From the NCBI GenBank assembly GCA_024291935.2, contig CM044315.1:50194385-50258384 (forward strand): a DNA stretch of 64,000 bases, given 5' to 3'. The stretch comes from Okapia johnstoni. Taxonomy: Eukaryota > Chordata > Mammalia > Artiodactyla > Giraffidae. The notes beneath the pieces are model-generated. The model had not been told where the DNA came from. It saw nothing but the letters and a program-made list of their open reading frames with translations, and made no database searches. This document shows, in pieces, positions 33,561-43,619 of the stretch (the stretch's first letter is position 1; the number at the start of each line of letters is the position of its first letter). The translations under genes were made by a program, and so were the position numbers.

Positions 33561-34649
33561 GAGTATAAACTAATTCTATTTGGAGGAAGAGTGGTCAGAA
33601 AAAGTTTAGACCATCACTATAATCAAGGTAATGAATATATCCATCACCCCCAAAGACTTCTTCATGTACTCTTCATAATCCCTTCATTCCTTCACTTCCC
33701 ACCTCTCTCCCCTCTGGATGACTGCTTGTATGCTTCCTATCACTATAGATTTTTTTTCAATTTTTAGAGTTTTGCATAAATGGAGCCATACAGTATGTCC
33801 TCTTTTTTTTTTCCCCCGAGAGGGATGATTCTGGCCTCTTCCACTCAACATAATTATTTGGAGATTCATCCATGATTTTGCATGTTCAATAGTTTCTTTT
33901 TATTGTTGAAATAGCATTCTATGGTATGAATACGCAGACATTTGTTTTTACCTATTGATGAGGAACTTTGAGTAGTTTTCATTATTTTAAAACATTAAGT
34001 ATCTCTCTCCCGAAACACTTTGATTATAACTCTAATGAAACATTTCTCATAATGTGTTAAATGATGTTGTTTTCATACAACCTTCATTAGACTATTCTTG
34101 TCCTTCAAGATAGGGGAACTGTGTATTTTTCGTCCTTGCTCTCCCAGTCCCTAGCGTAGCACTATAGTTTCAAATTGGTACTTCATTTAAACAATCCTCT
34201 TAGGTGAAGCCCAGACTTTCTCTTCCTCCTGTATTGTCTTCATTATCACCATTTACTCATTCATAAAGAAAGTTGAGAGATGTTTGCTGCTTTTTGAATG
34301 TAGACTTTATTTATGTATAATTCATACACAATGAAAGTCTCCATTTTTTTAATTTAAAAATTTTGTATAATTTCTAAAGGTTATACTCCATTTACAGCTA
34401 TTACAAAATATTGGCTATATTCCCCATGTTGTGCAATACATCCTTGTAGCCTGTTTTACACACAATAGTTTGTACCTCCCATTCACAGACCCCTAAGCTA
34501 CAAACCACAAGTTCTCTACATCTGTGAGTCGGCTTCTTTTCTATTCACTAGTTTGTTGTATTTTTTAGATTCCACATATAAGTGATACCAGGTAGTTTTT
34601 GTTTTTTTCTGACTTATTTCACTTAGTATCATTCCCTCCAAGTTCACCC

Positions 34650-34849
34650 ATGTGTGTGCTTAGTTACTCAGTTGTGTCTGACTCTGTGATCCCATGGACT
34701 GCAGCCCACCAGGCTCCTCTGTTCATGGGGATTCTCCAGACAAGAATACTGGAGTGGATTACCATTTCCTTCTCCAGGGGATCTTCCTAATGCAGGGACT
34801 GAACCTGCATCTCCTGCATTGGCAGGTGGTTTCTTTACCACTGAGCCAT
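34650..34849 (-). mobile_element. Bov-tA SINE nested in L1
   Basis: GTGTGTGCTTAGTTACTCAG, reverse Bov-A body, tRNA head (GCATCTCCTGCATTGGCAGG, ACCACTGAGCCA). The usual head end (CCAGGGAAGCCC on the top strand) is replaced by a CA repeat. Confidence 0.92.
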
Positions 34850-34877
34850 ACACACACACACATTTGTGTGTGTGTGT
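34850..34877. repeat. (AC)n/(TG)n perfect inverted repeat
   Basis: (AC)6A at 34850-34862 is followed by TT and (TG)6T at 34865-34877: 13-bp arms with a 2-nt loop. More TG and TATA repeats continue to about 34945. It lies at the 5' end of the nested Bov-tA. Confidence 0.9.
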
Positions 34878-34969
34878 GTATGTATATATGTGTGTGTGAT
34901 ATATCTATGTATATGTGTATATTAATGTGAGATATATATATATAAAAGCTTCTTTATCCTTTCTTCTTT

Positions 34970-35005
34970 TGATGGACACTTAGGTTGCTTCCTAAGTGTC
35001 CATCA
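34970..35005. repeat. 15-bp perfect inverted repeat inside L1
   Basis: TGATGGACACTTAGG (34970-34984), loop TTGCTT, CCTAAGTGTCCATCA (34991-35005). The left arm is normal L1 sequence. The right arm replaces the L1 sequence seen at the matching place in the copy near 22110 (TTGCTTCCATGTTCTAGCTA). Confidence 0.95.
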
Positions 35006-35399
35006 GATAAATAATGTTGCTATGAACACTGGGAGGCATGTATCATTTCAAATTATTGTTGTTTTTTTTTCAAGCATATACCCAGGAGTGGAATTGGTAG
35101 ATCATATGGTAGTTCTATGTTTGATTTTTAAGACCCTCCATACTGTTTTCCACAGTGACTGCACCAATTTACACTTCCATCGTTAGTATGTGAAAGTTCC
35201 CTTTCCTCTACATCCTTACCAATATTTGTTATTTGTGTTCTTTTTGATGATAGCCATTCAGACAGGTGTGAGGCAATAGCTCACTGCGATTTTCATTTGC
35301 ATTTCCCTGATGATTAGTGATGCTGAGCATCTTTTCATGTGTATGTTGGACATCAGCTTTCCTCTCTGGAAAAATATTTATTCAGTTCTTCTGCCTCCT

Positions 35400-35520
35400 T
35401 TTTTATTTTTTGCCCTGTGGCATGGCTTGCAGGATCTTAGTTCCCTGACCAGGGACTGAACCCAGACCCTGGTAATGAAAGCGCTGAGTCCTAACCACTA
35501 TAATGCCAGGGAATTCCCTC
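35400..35520 (-). mobile_element. CHR-type SINE nested in L1
   Basis: T-rich tail, TGGCATGGCTTGCAGGATCT, TAGTTCCCTGACCAGGGACT, GAACCCAGACCCTGG, GAGTCCTAACCACTATAATG, CCAGGGAATTCCC: the short CHR form in reverse. It interrupts L1 ORF2 sequence. Confidence 0.9.
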
Positions 35521-36017
35521 CCCATTAAAAGTTTTTTAAAAAATGTTGCATTGTATGAACTGTTTATATATGTTGAATATTAATCCCTATCAGTCATATC
35601 ACTTACAAATATTTTCTCCCATTTAGTAGGTTGTCTTTTTGTTTTGGTGGTTTCCTTTGCTCTGCCAGAGCTTTTGTTTACTTAGGTCCCATTTGTTTAT
35701 TATTTGCTTTTATTTCCTTTAGGAGATGGATCCAAAAATATTGCTGTGGTTTATGTCAGAGTGTTCTGCTTATGTTTTCCTCTAGGAGTTTTATACTACA
35801 AAGCTATAGTAATTAAAACAATATGGTACTGGCATAAAAACAGACATATAGATCAATGGAATAATATAGAGAGCTCAGGTATAAACCCACACTTACCCAG
35901 AGGCAAGAATACACAATAGGGAGAAGACAGTCATTTCAATAAGTGGTGCTGGGAAAACTGGATAGCTACCTGTAAAATAATGAAATTAGAACATTCTCTA
36001 GCACCATATTCAAAAAT

Positions 36018-36597
36018 TTGTTGTTCAATTGCTCAGTTGTGTCCAACTCTTTGTGACTCCATGGACTGTCACATGCCAGGCTTCCCTGTCCCTCACCATC
36101 TCCTGGAGCTTGCTCAAACTCATGTCCATTGAGTTGGTGATGGCATCCAACCATCTCATCTTGTTGTCCCCTTCTCTTGCCTCAGTCTTTCCCAGCATCA
36201 GGGTCTTTTCTAATGAGTCAGCTCTTTGCATTAGGCCAAAGTATTGGAGCTTCAGCATCAGCCCTTCCAATGAATATTCAGGACTGATTTCCTTTAGGAT
36301 TGACTGGCTTGATCTCCTTGCAGTCCAAGGGACTCTCAAGAGTCTTCTCCAACACCACAGTTCAAAAGCATCAATTCTTTTGTGCTCACCCTTCTTTACG
36401 GTCAACTCTCACATCCATATGTGACTACTGGAAAAACCATAGCTTTGACTAGACAGACCTTTGTTGGCAAAGTAATGTCTCTGCTTTTTAGCATACTGTC
36501 TAGGTTTGTCATAACTTTTCTTCCAAGGAGCAAGCATCTTTTAATTTCATGGCTGCAGTCACCATCTGCAGTCATTTCTTGGAGTCCAAGAAAATAA
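36018..36597 (-). mobile_element. BovB 3' end nested in the inverted L1 arm
   Basis: TTGTTGTTCAATTGCTCAGT (AAC-type tail) through the C-terminal region to GGAGTCCAAGAAAATAAA. Flanks ATTCAAAAAT at 36008-36017 and 36598-36607 are a 10-bp target-site duplication, and the L1 sequence resumes afterwards. 580 bp, 5' truncated. The open frame 36405-36025 gives [20 protein letters not shown], the usual C-terminal region. Confidence 0.94.
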
Positions 36598-36655
36598 ATT
36601 CAAAAATAAAGACCTAAATAAAAAACCTAATATAAGACCAGAGACTATAAAACTC

Positions 36656-36959
36656 ACACATTCTAAGTGGACAGATCAATGACTTTGAAAAATGTTTTGT
36701 TGATAGAGCTCTATAAATCACCAAACCAATTAAGATATAGAATATTTTTAATCTTCCCCCAAAGTTCACTCTTACACCTTGGCAGTTTCATAATGTCAGT
36801 CTCTTGCAGCCCTCTGTTCCAGCCAATTACTGGTCTGTCTGATTTGTATCAATATAAAATGGCTTTGTCTCAGGTGAACTTTCATACAAATCAAATTATT
36901 CAGTATGTACTCTTTATTTCCAGTTTCTTTCAATTTGCATAATTATCTGTGAGGTTCAT
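36656..36959. other. No confident feature
   Basis: Sequence after the L1 5' edge. It could be old L1, but I see no diagnostic motif. Confidence 0.35.
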
Positions 36960-37390
36960 TTGTATTACATTGATTTGTCTTTTTAATTGAGGGTATTTAA
37001 TCCATTTTTGTTTAGTATTATCTTTGAAATATTTGGGTTTCAGTGTACTATCTTTTTTTTCATTCCATTTTTTTACCTCTACTTTTCCCTCTGTTACTCA
37101 TTTCTTGACTTCTTTTAATTGATTTGAATTGTTCTTTTGCATGTGTGTTTCATTTTATTTCCTCTTTTGATATCTTAACTCTACATTTTATTATTTTTAG
37201 TGGTAGCCTAGGGCTTACAATATATATCCTAACATAGCATAGTCTGTGTGTTAATAAAAGTAGTATTCTACCTTTTTGCATTTCCTAAATCCTTTACACA
37301 CATCACACTTCTCATTTCACAAATATAATAATGTTAATCAGAATTATTCCATTTACACCCTTTCCTAAATTCACTTTTTTATTTAGAATC
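36960..37390 (-). mobile_element. Old L1-like fragment
   Basis: TTTTTAATTGAGGGTATTTA, ATTTGGGTTTCAGTGTACTA and TTTAGTGGTAGCCTAGGGCT follow the reverse complement of an old mammalian L1 segment I recall. Diverged; subfamily not assignable. Confidence 0.45.
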
Positions 37391-37436
37391 ACTCAAATGA
37401 CTTTGCCTTTTTTTCCTGGTGCTAAGTTACCTCCTA

Positions 37437-37985
37437 GAAATTAAAAGTCACTTACTCCTTGGAAGAAAATGTATGACCAACCTAGACAGCATATTAAAAA
37501 GCAGAGACATTACTTTGCCAACAAAGGTCCGTCTAGTCAAGGCTATGGTTTTTCCAGTAGTCATGTATGGATGTGAGAGTTGGACTATAAAGAAAGCTGA
37601 GTGCTGAAGAATTAATGCTTTTGAACTGTGGTGTTGGAGAAGACTCTTGAGATTCCCTTGGACAGCAAGGAGATCCAACCAGTCCATCCTAAAGGAGATC
37701 AGTCCTGGGTGTTCATTGGAAGGACTGATGCTGAAGCTGAAACTCCAATACTTTGGCTACCTAATGCAAAGAATTGACTCATTTGAAAAGACCCTGATGC
37801 TGGGAAAGATTGAAGGCTGGAGGAGAAGGGGATGACAGAGGCTGAGATGGTTGGATGGCATCACCAACTCAATGGACGTGAGTTTGAGTAAGCTCTGGGA
37901 GTTGATGATGGACAGGGAGGCCTGGCGTGCTGCAGTCCGCGGGATCACAAATAGGCAGACAGGATTGAGTGACCGAACTTACTGC
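37437..37985 (+). mobile_element. BovB 3' end with TSD
   Basis: From AAATTAAAAGTCACTTACTC, the post-RT region, to a 3' end of GAGTGACCGAACTTACTGC. Perfect 12-bp target-site duplication AGTTACCTCCTA at 37425-37436 and 37986-37997. 549 bp, 5' truncated. Open frames 37419-37607 and 37647-37835 cover VMYGCESWTIKKAEC and the terminal segments, separated by a stop. Confidence 0.96.
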
Positions 37986-38199
37986 AGTTACCTCCTAACA
38001 TGGCTTTTCAAGTTCATTATGTTTTGAACCTTGTGCACATCTCTAAATTAATCTACTACTGCTTCAACTCTAGGGATACTGATTTTCTTAGCATACTTCA
38101 AATACATCTGGCTGTTTGAAACTTTTGTGTCTTATATAAATTGTTCCTTCTGTCTGGAATACCCATTCTCTCTTGCCATTTACACCCCCACCCCCACCC

Positions 38200-38867
38200 T
38201 AGGCAGGTTGATAAGAAGTCTAGGGTCCCCGAGGAGGAGAAAGGGGTCTGGGGCTCTCAAGGAGGAGATAGGGGTCTGAAATTCTCAAGGAGGAGGAAAG
38301 GACAAAGGTCTTTTTTTTTTTTTTCTCTTTACATTCCATAGTCTTAGTCACCTAAAATGTTTTTTTCTTTAAACTGATGATTACACAACAAAAAACTCAG
38401 TTTAAACTCTGTACTAAGGATTATATAACAACAATGTTTCCTGATTGAGGACAGTTTCTATTTCTTGAAAACCTTCTGACTAATCCTGACATCTTAAATG
38501 TATATTAAGGGAGTTGGTCTGGTAAAATCTTTTTATTGTTAAGCTCTAATCCTCTTATTTTAAAATGTAAGCTGTGGAAGTGGATCTGGTAAAATTTTTA
38601 CAACCTTGAGACATTCTTTTTATTTATTGTAATAACTAATTTAAAAAGTGTATAGCTCCCTTGCTAAAGACTAGCACGTGGGGGGCAGGCACTCTCCGAT
38701 CCCCTTCTGATGTCTGTGTCAGAAGCTCTCTCTGTCCCTTTTCTTACATTAATAAAACTTTGCTACACAGAAGCTCTTGAGTGATCAAGCTTGGTCCCTG
38801 GTCCCAAAGCTAAATTTTCTTCTTAGGAGATCACAAATCCAACATTCATTCACTGTAAGCTATTACA
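38200..38867 (+). mobile_element. Probable solo LTR of a ruminant endogenous retrovirus
   Basis: Repeated GGGGTCT / CTCAAGGAGGAGA blocks (38215-38300), a T-run, then a region ending TTACATTAATAAAACTTTGC with a polyadenylation signal AATAAA at 38751-38756, and a U5-like AGAAGCTCTTGAGTGATCAA followed by GGTCCCTGGTCCC. This order (GA-rich U3, AATAAA, U5 start) is LTR-like and resembles a bovine ERV LTR I remember. CCCTAG near both edges may be a target-site duplication, but a clean TG...CA boundary was not fixed at the left. No internal viral genes are next to it. Confidence 0.65.
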
Positions 38868-39011
38868 CCCCTAGTCTAGCCTTCAGGATTCTTCTTGACG
38901 GTGAAGTAGCATGGGGAACCATAGGATTTTGACCAGCAGTCAAACATGTGCAACAGAAGAAATGATGGGGAGTTATTGCCCAGGGGGACACCACTGACCA
39001 ATGAAGAACAG

Positions 39012-39224
39012 GTGGTGGTGGTTTAGTCGTTAAGTCATGTCCGACTCTTGGGACCCCATGGACTGTAGCCCACCAGGCTCCTCTGTCCATGGGATTTTTC
39101 CAGGCAAGAATACTGGAGTGGATTGCCATTTTCTTCTGCAGGGGATCTTCCCAACCCAGGAATCGAACCCAGGTATCCTGCTTTGCAGGCAGATTCTTTA
39201 CCGACTGAGCTATGAGGGAAGTCC
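39012..39224 (-). mobile_element. Bov-tA SINE
   Basis: GTGGTGGTGGTTTAGTCGTT tail, reverse Bov-A body, tRNA head (GGTATCCTGCTTTGCAGGCA, GAGCTATGAGGGAAGTCC). Target-site duplication ATGAAGAACAG at 39001-39011 and 39225-39235, perfect 11 bp. Confidence 0.96.
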
Positions 39225-39235
39225 ATGAAGAACAG

Positions 39236-40634
39236 AGTAATGGGTAAATGCTTTGTGCTTTCTTATTCGTATTTTCATATAAGACTCAGTATCCAACCTT
39301 CTGTATTGGTGGCCAGTCAATTCAATAACAAATCTTGTTTTGACTCTCCTTCCTTCCCCTCTTTGTTCCTTCTTCCCAAAATTTTGTTCCCTGAGACATA
39401 CTTCTTTGTCTTAGGTTCTGTATTCTGAGGATCCCAGGCTGAGAAAATACAATTATTACCTGTACAACAAGTACAATGCCCAAAACTTCCTCCAGATCTG
39501 TGATTTTTTTTTCAGACATCTTAAGGCAGTACTTTATTAAGCCCTAAAATATACAGCTGGTAAAAGTAGAGCAATTCTGATTGGAATGAGAATGAGGCCG
39601 AGGTTTTGTAAAACAAAAAACAATACACTAATTAAGCTGTGAACTGCATGAGAATTAGAAAATGTCTTATTAATCTTTGACTCCTAAGAACCTGGTATTC
39701 AGTCTGGCTCTCAGCAGGTAGTCAATAATATTTATTCCACTGAACTACATTTAACTGAGGGAAGCTAAAGTCTAGACAATATAAATAATTTTATTTAGCC
39801 TACAGTGATTATGGATACAAGAACAAAACAAATACCATTCTAATACTTTTTCTGGAAACATGAGGTTTATTAGGAAAGGCAATAAAATGTTTTCTGCAAG
39901 GTCAAGTTTTTCTATTCTTGACTTTGTATGTTAATTTTCAAGTGGATGTCCAGACTTATGTGTTATGTCATCAGTAATAAATTGAAATAGAATTTTTAAA
40001 GATCCTCTACATTCTTGAAATTGTTTATTAATAAAGTGAAAGGGATGGGAAAGTTATTTATAGTTATTTTATTGTTATCAGTGTGGGAAGAGTGAGATAG
40101 TAAAGTAAAGCTAACATCTAGAAAGTAAATAAACCACTACAGAATCAAAGAGCCACAAATGGAGCCTCTTATATACTGTGTTGATAGTATTGAAGGGTGT
40201 CATCATTTCTTAAGCATGGAAAAAAATCCAGAGGGATAGATTTCTTGAATTAGTTATTGTGAACAAGATTTTCTGAGTGATCAGAGGTGGGGGAGAAGTG
40301 AAAAAAAACTCACCTGGAAATTTATGCTCTTAAAAAATTTAGCAGGGTATATTTTTATATAAATAAAGTATTTTATCAATTGGTCCATTAATTCACTTAC
40401 TCACTCACCCACCCATTATAATGGTGTTAAGATTGGAATTTAAAAAGCTTCCGTGAGAATCTGTTTTTACCATTAGTCAATGAATTTTTAAAATTATGTT
40501 TCTTTAAATAAGAACCTCAAACTTTTATGGATAGCAAGTTAGTGACTGAGTTTCATTTCCTTTATTGTAAACATTGGACTTATTTATGAAAGTTGTGAGG
40601 AAAATATAGCATTAAAATACAGCTATCCAATCAT
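39236..40634. other. No recognised feature
   Basis: AT-rich, apparently single-copy sequence. A weak L2-end-like stretch (GGTAGTCAATAATATTTATT, about 39715) is too short to call. Confidence 0.4.
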
Positions 40635-40830
40635 TCAGCATACATGTCAGTAATACATACTTTGTACTGAGTGCTGAGGATTCAGTGGTAAATATAGTTA
40701 AATAGATTTCAGAGATGGAAGGAACACCAAGAGATGTTCTAAGGAGGGCTGGTAAGGCATAGTTACTGTCCATGAGACACAGACATGGAGAAAGGTTGTG
40801 ACTTGTCCAAAGTTACAGAGCTTGTAAATT
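40635..40830. mobile_element. Possible L2/MIR remnants
   Basis: CATTCAGCATACATGTCAGT, GAGTGCTGAGGATTCAGTGG, then GGTTGTGACTTGTCCAAAGT and ACAGAGCTTGTAAAT. They recall an L2 3' end followed by MIR-like text, both highly diverged. Confidence 0.3.
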
Positions 40831-40995
40831 ATTCCTCAGAATATATAAGGTTATTTTTAGGTATAATTTTGATTTGCATGAATCTTCTAAGCATTGCTGA
40901 ATGATATCTATGAAGATAGCCAATGGCAAAAGGATTGTTGCACAAATGAGAAGACACTAAAAAAAACCACTACTCTTTGCAAGAGGAAAGGGTTA

Positions 40996-41202
40996 GGGCT
41001 TCCCTGGTGTCTCAGATGGTAAACAATCCACCTGCAATGTAGGAGATCTGGGTTCAATTCCTGGGTCAGTAAGATCTCCTGGAGAAGGTAATGGCAACCT
41101 ACTCCACTATTCTTGCCTGGGAAATCCCATAAACAGAGGAGCCTAGTGGGCTACAGTCCTTGGGGTTGCAGAGAGCCAGACATGACTGAGTGACTAACAT
41201 AT
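40996..41202 (+). mobile_element. Bov-tA SINE
   Basis: GGGCTTCCCTGGTGTCTCAG head, GGTTCAATTCCTGGGTCAGT, Bov-A body ending GAGCCAGACATGACTGAGTG. No target-site duplication found. Confidence 0.93.
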
Positions 41203-42064
41203 ATAGGATGGAGTGGGGGGAAAAATTTAGGATCATTTCAGTTCATCTAAAAATTTTTCAGACTTGAGTCTTTTCCCCATTGAGTTGCATATGGCTTAAA
41301 GAGTTGAAAAATAAACTGTTTATTGAGAATCTAAAATGTGTTAGGTACTTTAATATCTATTAACTCATTTAATATTCACAACGACACTGTGAAACATTGT
41401 ATCATTAAGTATGATTAACTGTTTCAGCTTGGTGTCAGAGAGTGTGATACTCAATGATCGTCATTGTCCAGAGTCTGACACACACTCTCATGTTCAGTAA
41501 CTGTGCTATTATGTGGTCATCGAGAGGTTAACAGGCCCAGGCAAATTGGTCCCTCCTCACCACACTTATGAGTCTGACTATAAATCAGGACCTCAATTTA
41601 CAAGTCTCTATGAGGAAATGAACTGCCAAGTAGACTAGATATTCATGTCAGCTTGTCAGAACCTTGTATTCCCTGAGGAACAGAATACTTGGGAAATTAA
41701 AGACAGGAGGATGCCAAGGAAGTAAAAATTAGGAGAAAGTGAGTTGGATGCTCTTAATAAGGAGAGTGTCATGCAGTTACTGGAGCCCAGTGTTCCTTCT
41801 CTGCCATTGGAATATACTTGCCTGGCTGAGGGATCTGAATATTATTTTTACCCAATCATATCCCTCAGTCAATATTGGTCTACGATCATGGCCAGTTGTA
41901 TACTCAGCCACAGTAAGAGAAAATAGATATGGAGAGCCTTAAACTTTGTTCCCCAAAGTCCTCTAGTTTGGGCCAAGCATCTGCAGATGCTAGAAGAAGG
42001 AACAGAGAGGCAGCTTATGGATTAATTATAATAATCAGGACAGAGATTATGATAGTGATAATCT
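41203..42064. other. Mostly unrecognised; possible MIR trace
   Basis: 41318-41440 (TTTATTGAGAATCTAAAATG, TTAACTCATTTAATATTCAC) may be a decayed MIR. The rest is unrecognised. The open frames at 41739-41942 have no domain. Confidence 0.35.
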
Positions 42065-42430
42065 CTGATAGTGACTCAAGATTTATTATGTGTTAGAAAT
42101 TGTGCTGAGCTTTACGTCAATTACCTAACTTAACTCTCATGACAACCATCTCCAATGAACACTTAATATTCTTGTTTTATATAGATGCATGCATGCATGC
42201 TAAGTCGCTTCAGTCATGTCCGACTCTGTGCGACCCCATAGATGGCAGCCCACCAGGATCCTCTGTCCACAGGATTCTCCAGGCAAGAATACTGGAGTGG
42301 GTCGCCATTTCCTTCTCCATTTATATAGATGAGGAAACTGAAGTTTAGAAATGCTAAAAAATAATTCACTGGAAAGTGGGTAGTCCAAACCAGTGGATTG
42401 GGGGCATCTCAAGGTTAGTGTGTCCAAAGC
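42065..42430 (+). mobile_element. MIR SINE, split by a Bov-A monomer
   Basis: GTGACTCAAGATTTATTATG, TGTGCTGAGCTTTACGTCAA, ACTCTCATGACAACC, then, after the Bov-A, ATAGATGAGGAAACTGAAGT. The two parts join in the MIR order. Confidence 0.7.
42188..42319 (-). mobile_element. Bov-A monomer SINE with TSD, inside MIR
   Basis: CATGCATGCATGCTAAGTCG then one reverse Bov-A unit ending GCCATTTCCTTCTCCA. Perfect 12-bp target-site duplication TTTATATAGATG at 42176-42187 and 42320-42331. It is only 132 bp: a single monomer, not the usual dimer. The ATGC repeat at its tail is self-complementary. Confidence 0.95.
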
Positions 42431-42498
42431 TGACATCTTCATTTCTTCTTAAAACATATTCCTCTTCCAGGTCTGAAACCTCTGGGTACTAGATCCTT

Positions 42499-42592
42499 CT
42501 CTCCATCTCTCCCTCCCTCCCTCCTTCTGTTCTTCTTTCTCTCTCCCTACTTCTATCCTTCCTTCCTTCTCTTCTTCATTCCCTCCACTCTC
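42499..42592 (+). repeat. Pyrimidine-rich low-complexity tract
   Basis: CTCCCTCCCTCCCTCCTTCT and following CTTCCTTCCTTCTC runs, almost pure C/T on the top strand. Confidence 0.85.
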
Positions 42593-42754
42593 AGTTCCTA
42601 ACATCAGAAAATACAGTAAATTTCACCTCCAAAATACATAGTGGATCTTTTCCCTTTCCTTCACCTCTCCAGTCACCACCCTAATCCAGTTATAGACCAC
42701 CTCCTGCAGTTGCTAGGCTCCCCCCGCCCCACAAACCAAACATTGTCCAAAAGA

Positions 42755-43245
42755 GTGGTATTTTTCTTTATATAGGTAAAATTTATGTAACATGAAGTCA
42801 GTCATTTTAACCATTTAAAAAGTATACAATTGAGTGGCTTTTCATATATTCACAATGTTTTGCAGCCATCACTACTATCTAATTCTAGAACACTTTCAAA
42901 AAGAAACCCTGATCTGTTAAACACTTTTCTGTTCTTCTTCCCCTGAAAACCAGTAATCTGCTTTCTGTCTTCATAAATTTGCCTATTCTGGACATTTCAT
43001 GTAAATGGAATCATATTTTGTGGCCTTTTTAAAAATTTTGTGGCTTTTGTGTGTGGCTTCTTTCATGAGAAATGTTTGCAAGGTTCATCCTTGATGGGAC
43101 ATGTATCAGTCCTTAATTCCCATTTATGTCTGAGCAATATTTTATTGTATGAATATATCACGTTTTGTTCATTCATCAGTTGATGAACATTTGGATTGTT
43201 TTGACTTTTTGGCTATTATGAATAATACTTTTGTGAACATGTTTT
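42755..43245 (-). mobile_element. Old L1 3' region
   Basis: TATATAGGTAAAATTTATGT, CATTTTAACCATTTAAAAAG, CAATTGAGTGGCTTTTCATA, TTTGCAGCCATCACTACTAT and GAGCAATATTTTATTGTATG follow the reverse complement of an old mammalian L1 3' UTR and ORF2 end. Confidence 0.82.
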
Positions 43246-43377
43246 AACACCTGTTTCAACTCACTAATCTTTCAAAAATGAAAATCATGTGATTTCCCTA
43301 TTTAAAATCCTTCAGTAGCTTCTTATTGCAATCATATTATAGTCCAAATGGCTTATTTTTCTAATTTTAATGTATGT

Positions 43378-43608
43378 TTGACTGTGCTGGGTCTTTGTTG
43401 CTGTGCGTGGGCTTTCTCTAATTGTGGTAAGTGGGGGGGGGCTACTCTAGTTGCCATGTACAGGCGTATTGCTTCAGTGGCTTCTCTTTTGTGGAGCGTG
43501 GCTTCAATTGCTCGGCAGCACCTGGAATCTTTCTGGACTGGGAATGGAACCCGTGTCCCCTGCATTGGCAGGCATATTCTTAACCACTGGACCACCAGGG
43601 AAGTCCCA
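43378..43608 (-). mobile_element. Long CHR-type SINE
   Basis: CTGGGTCTTTGTTGCTGTGC, a G9 run, GGCTTCTCTTTTGTGGAGCG, and a reverse tRNA head (CCTGCATTGGCAGGCATATT, CCACCAGGGAAGTCCC). Confidence 0.88.
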
Positions 43609-43619
43609 AGATGTTTTCT

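Larger units (their letters stand above)
32955..34000 (-). mobile_element. Old L1 3' region, interrupted by BovB
   Basis: AGAACAGTTTTGTTGAGGTG and CAGTGAACTGTACATGTTTA (32955-33073), then after the BovB/SINE block AATATATCCATCACCCCCAA, TTGCATAAATGGAGCCATAC and CATAATTATTTGGAGATTCA follow the reverse complement of an old L1 3' UTR/ORF2 end. This is the oldest layer of a three-level nest. Confidence 0.75.
34344..36655 (-). mobile_element. L1 with 5' inversion, carrying three nested elements
   Basis: 34344-35795 is minus-strand L1 3' UTR and ORF2 end (TTCTAAAGGTTATACTCCAT, CATATACCCAGGAGTGGAAT, GTGTTCTGCTTATGTTTTCC). From about 35796 to 36655 the top strand switches to sense ORF2 (CTACAAAGCTATAGTAATTA, TGCTGGGAAAACTGGATAGC, AGACCAGAGACTATAAAACT). 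GAGTTTTATA at 35786-35795 is the reverse complement of 36646-36655, so the arms are contiguous on the L1 map with about 10 bp shared: the twin-priming pattern. Nested are Bov-tA (34650-34849), a CHR SINE (35400-35520) and BovB (36018-36597). No target-site duplication was confirmed. Confidence 0.88.

Noticed and set aside
38200..38867. A retroviral coding region linked to the LTR
   Set aside because: No gag-, pol- or env-like frames on either side; the flanks are unrecognised DNA, BovB and a Bov-tA.
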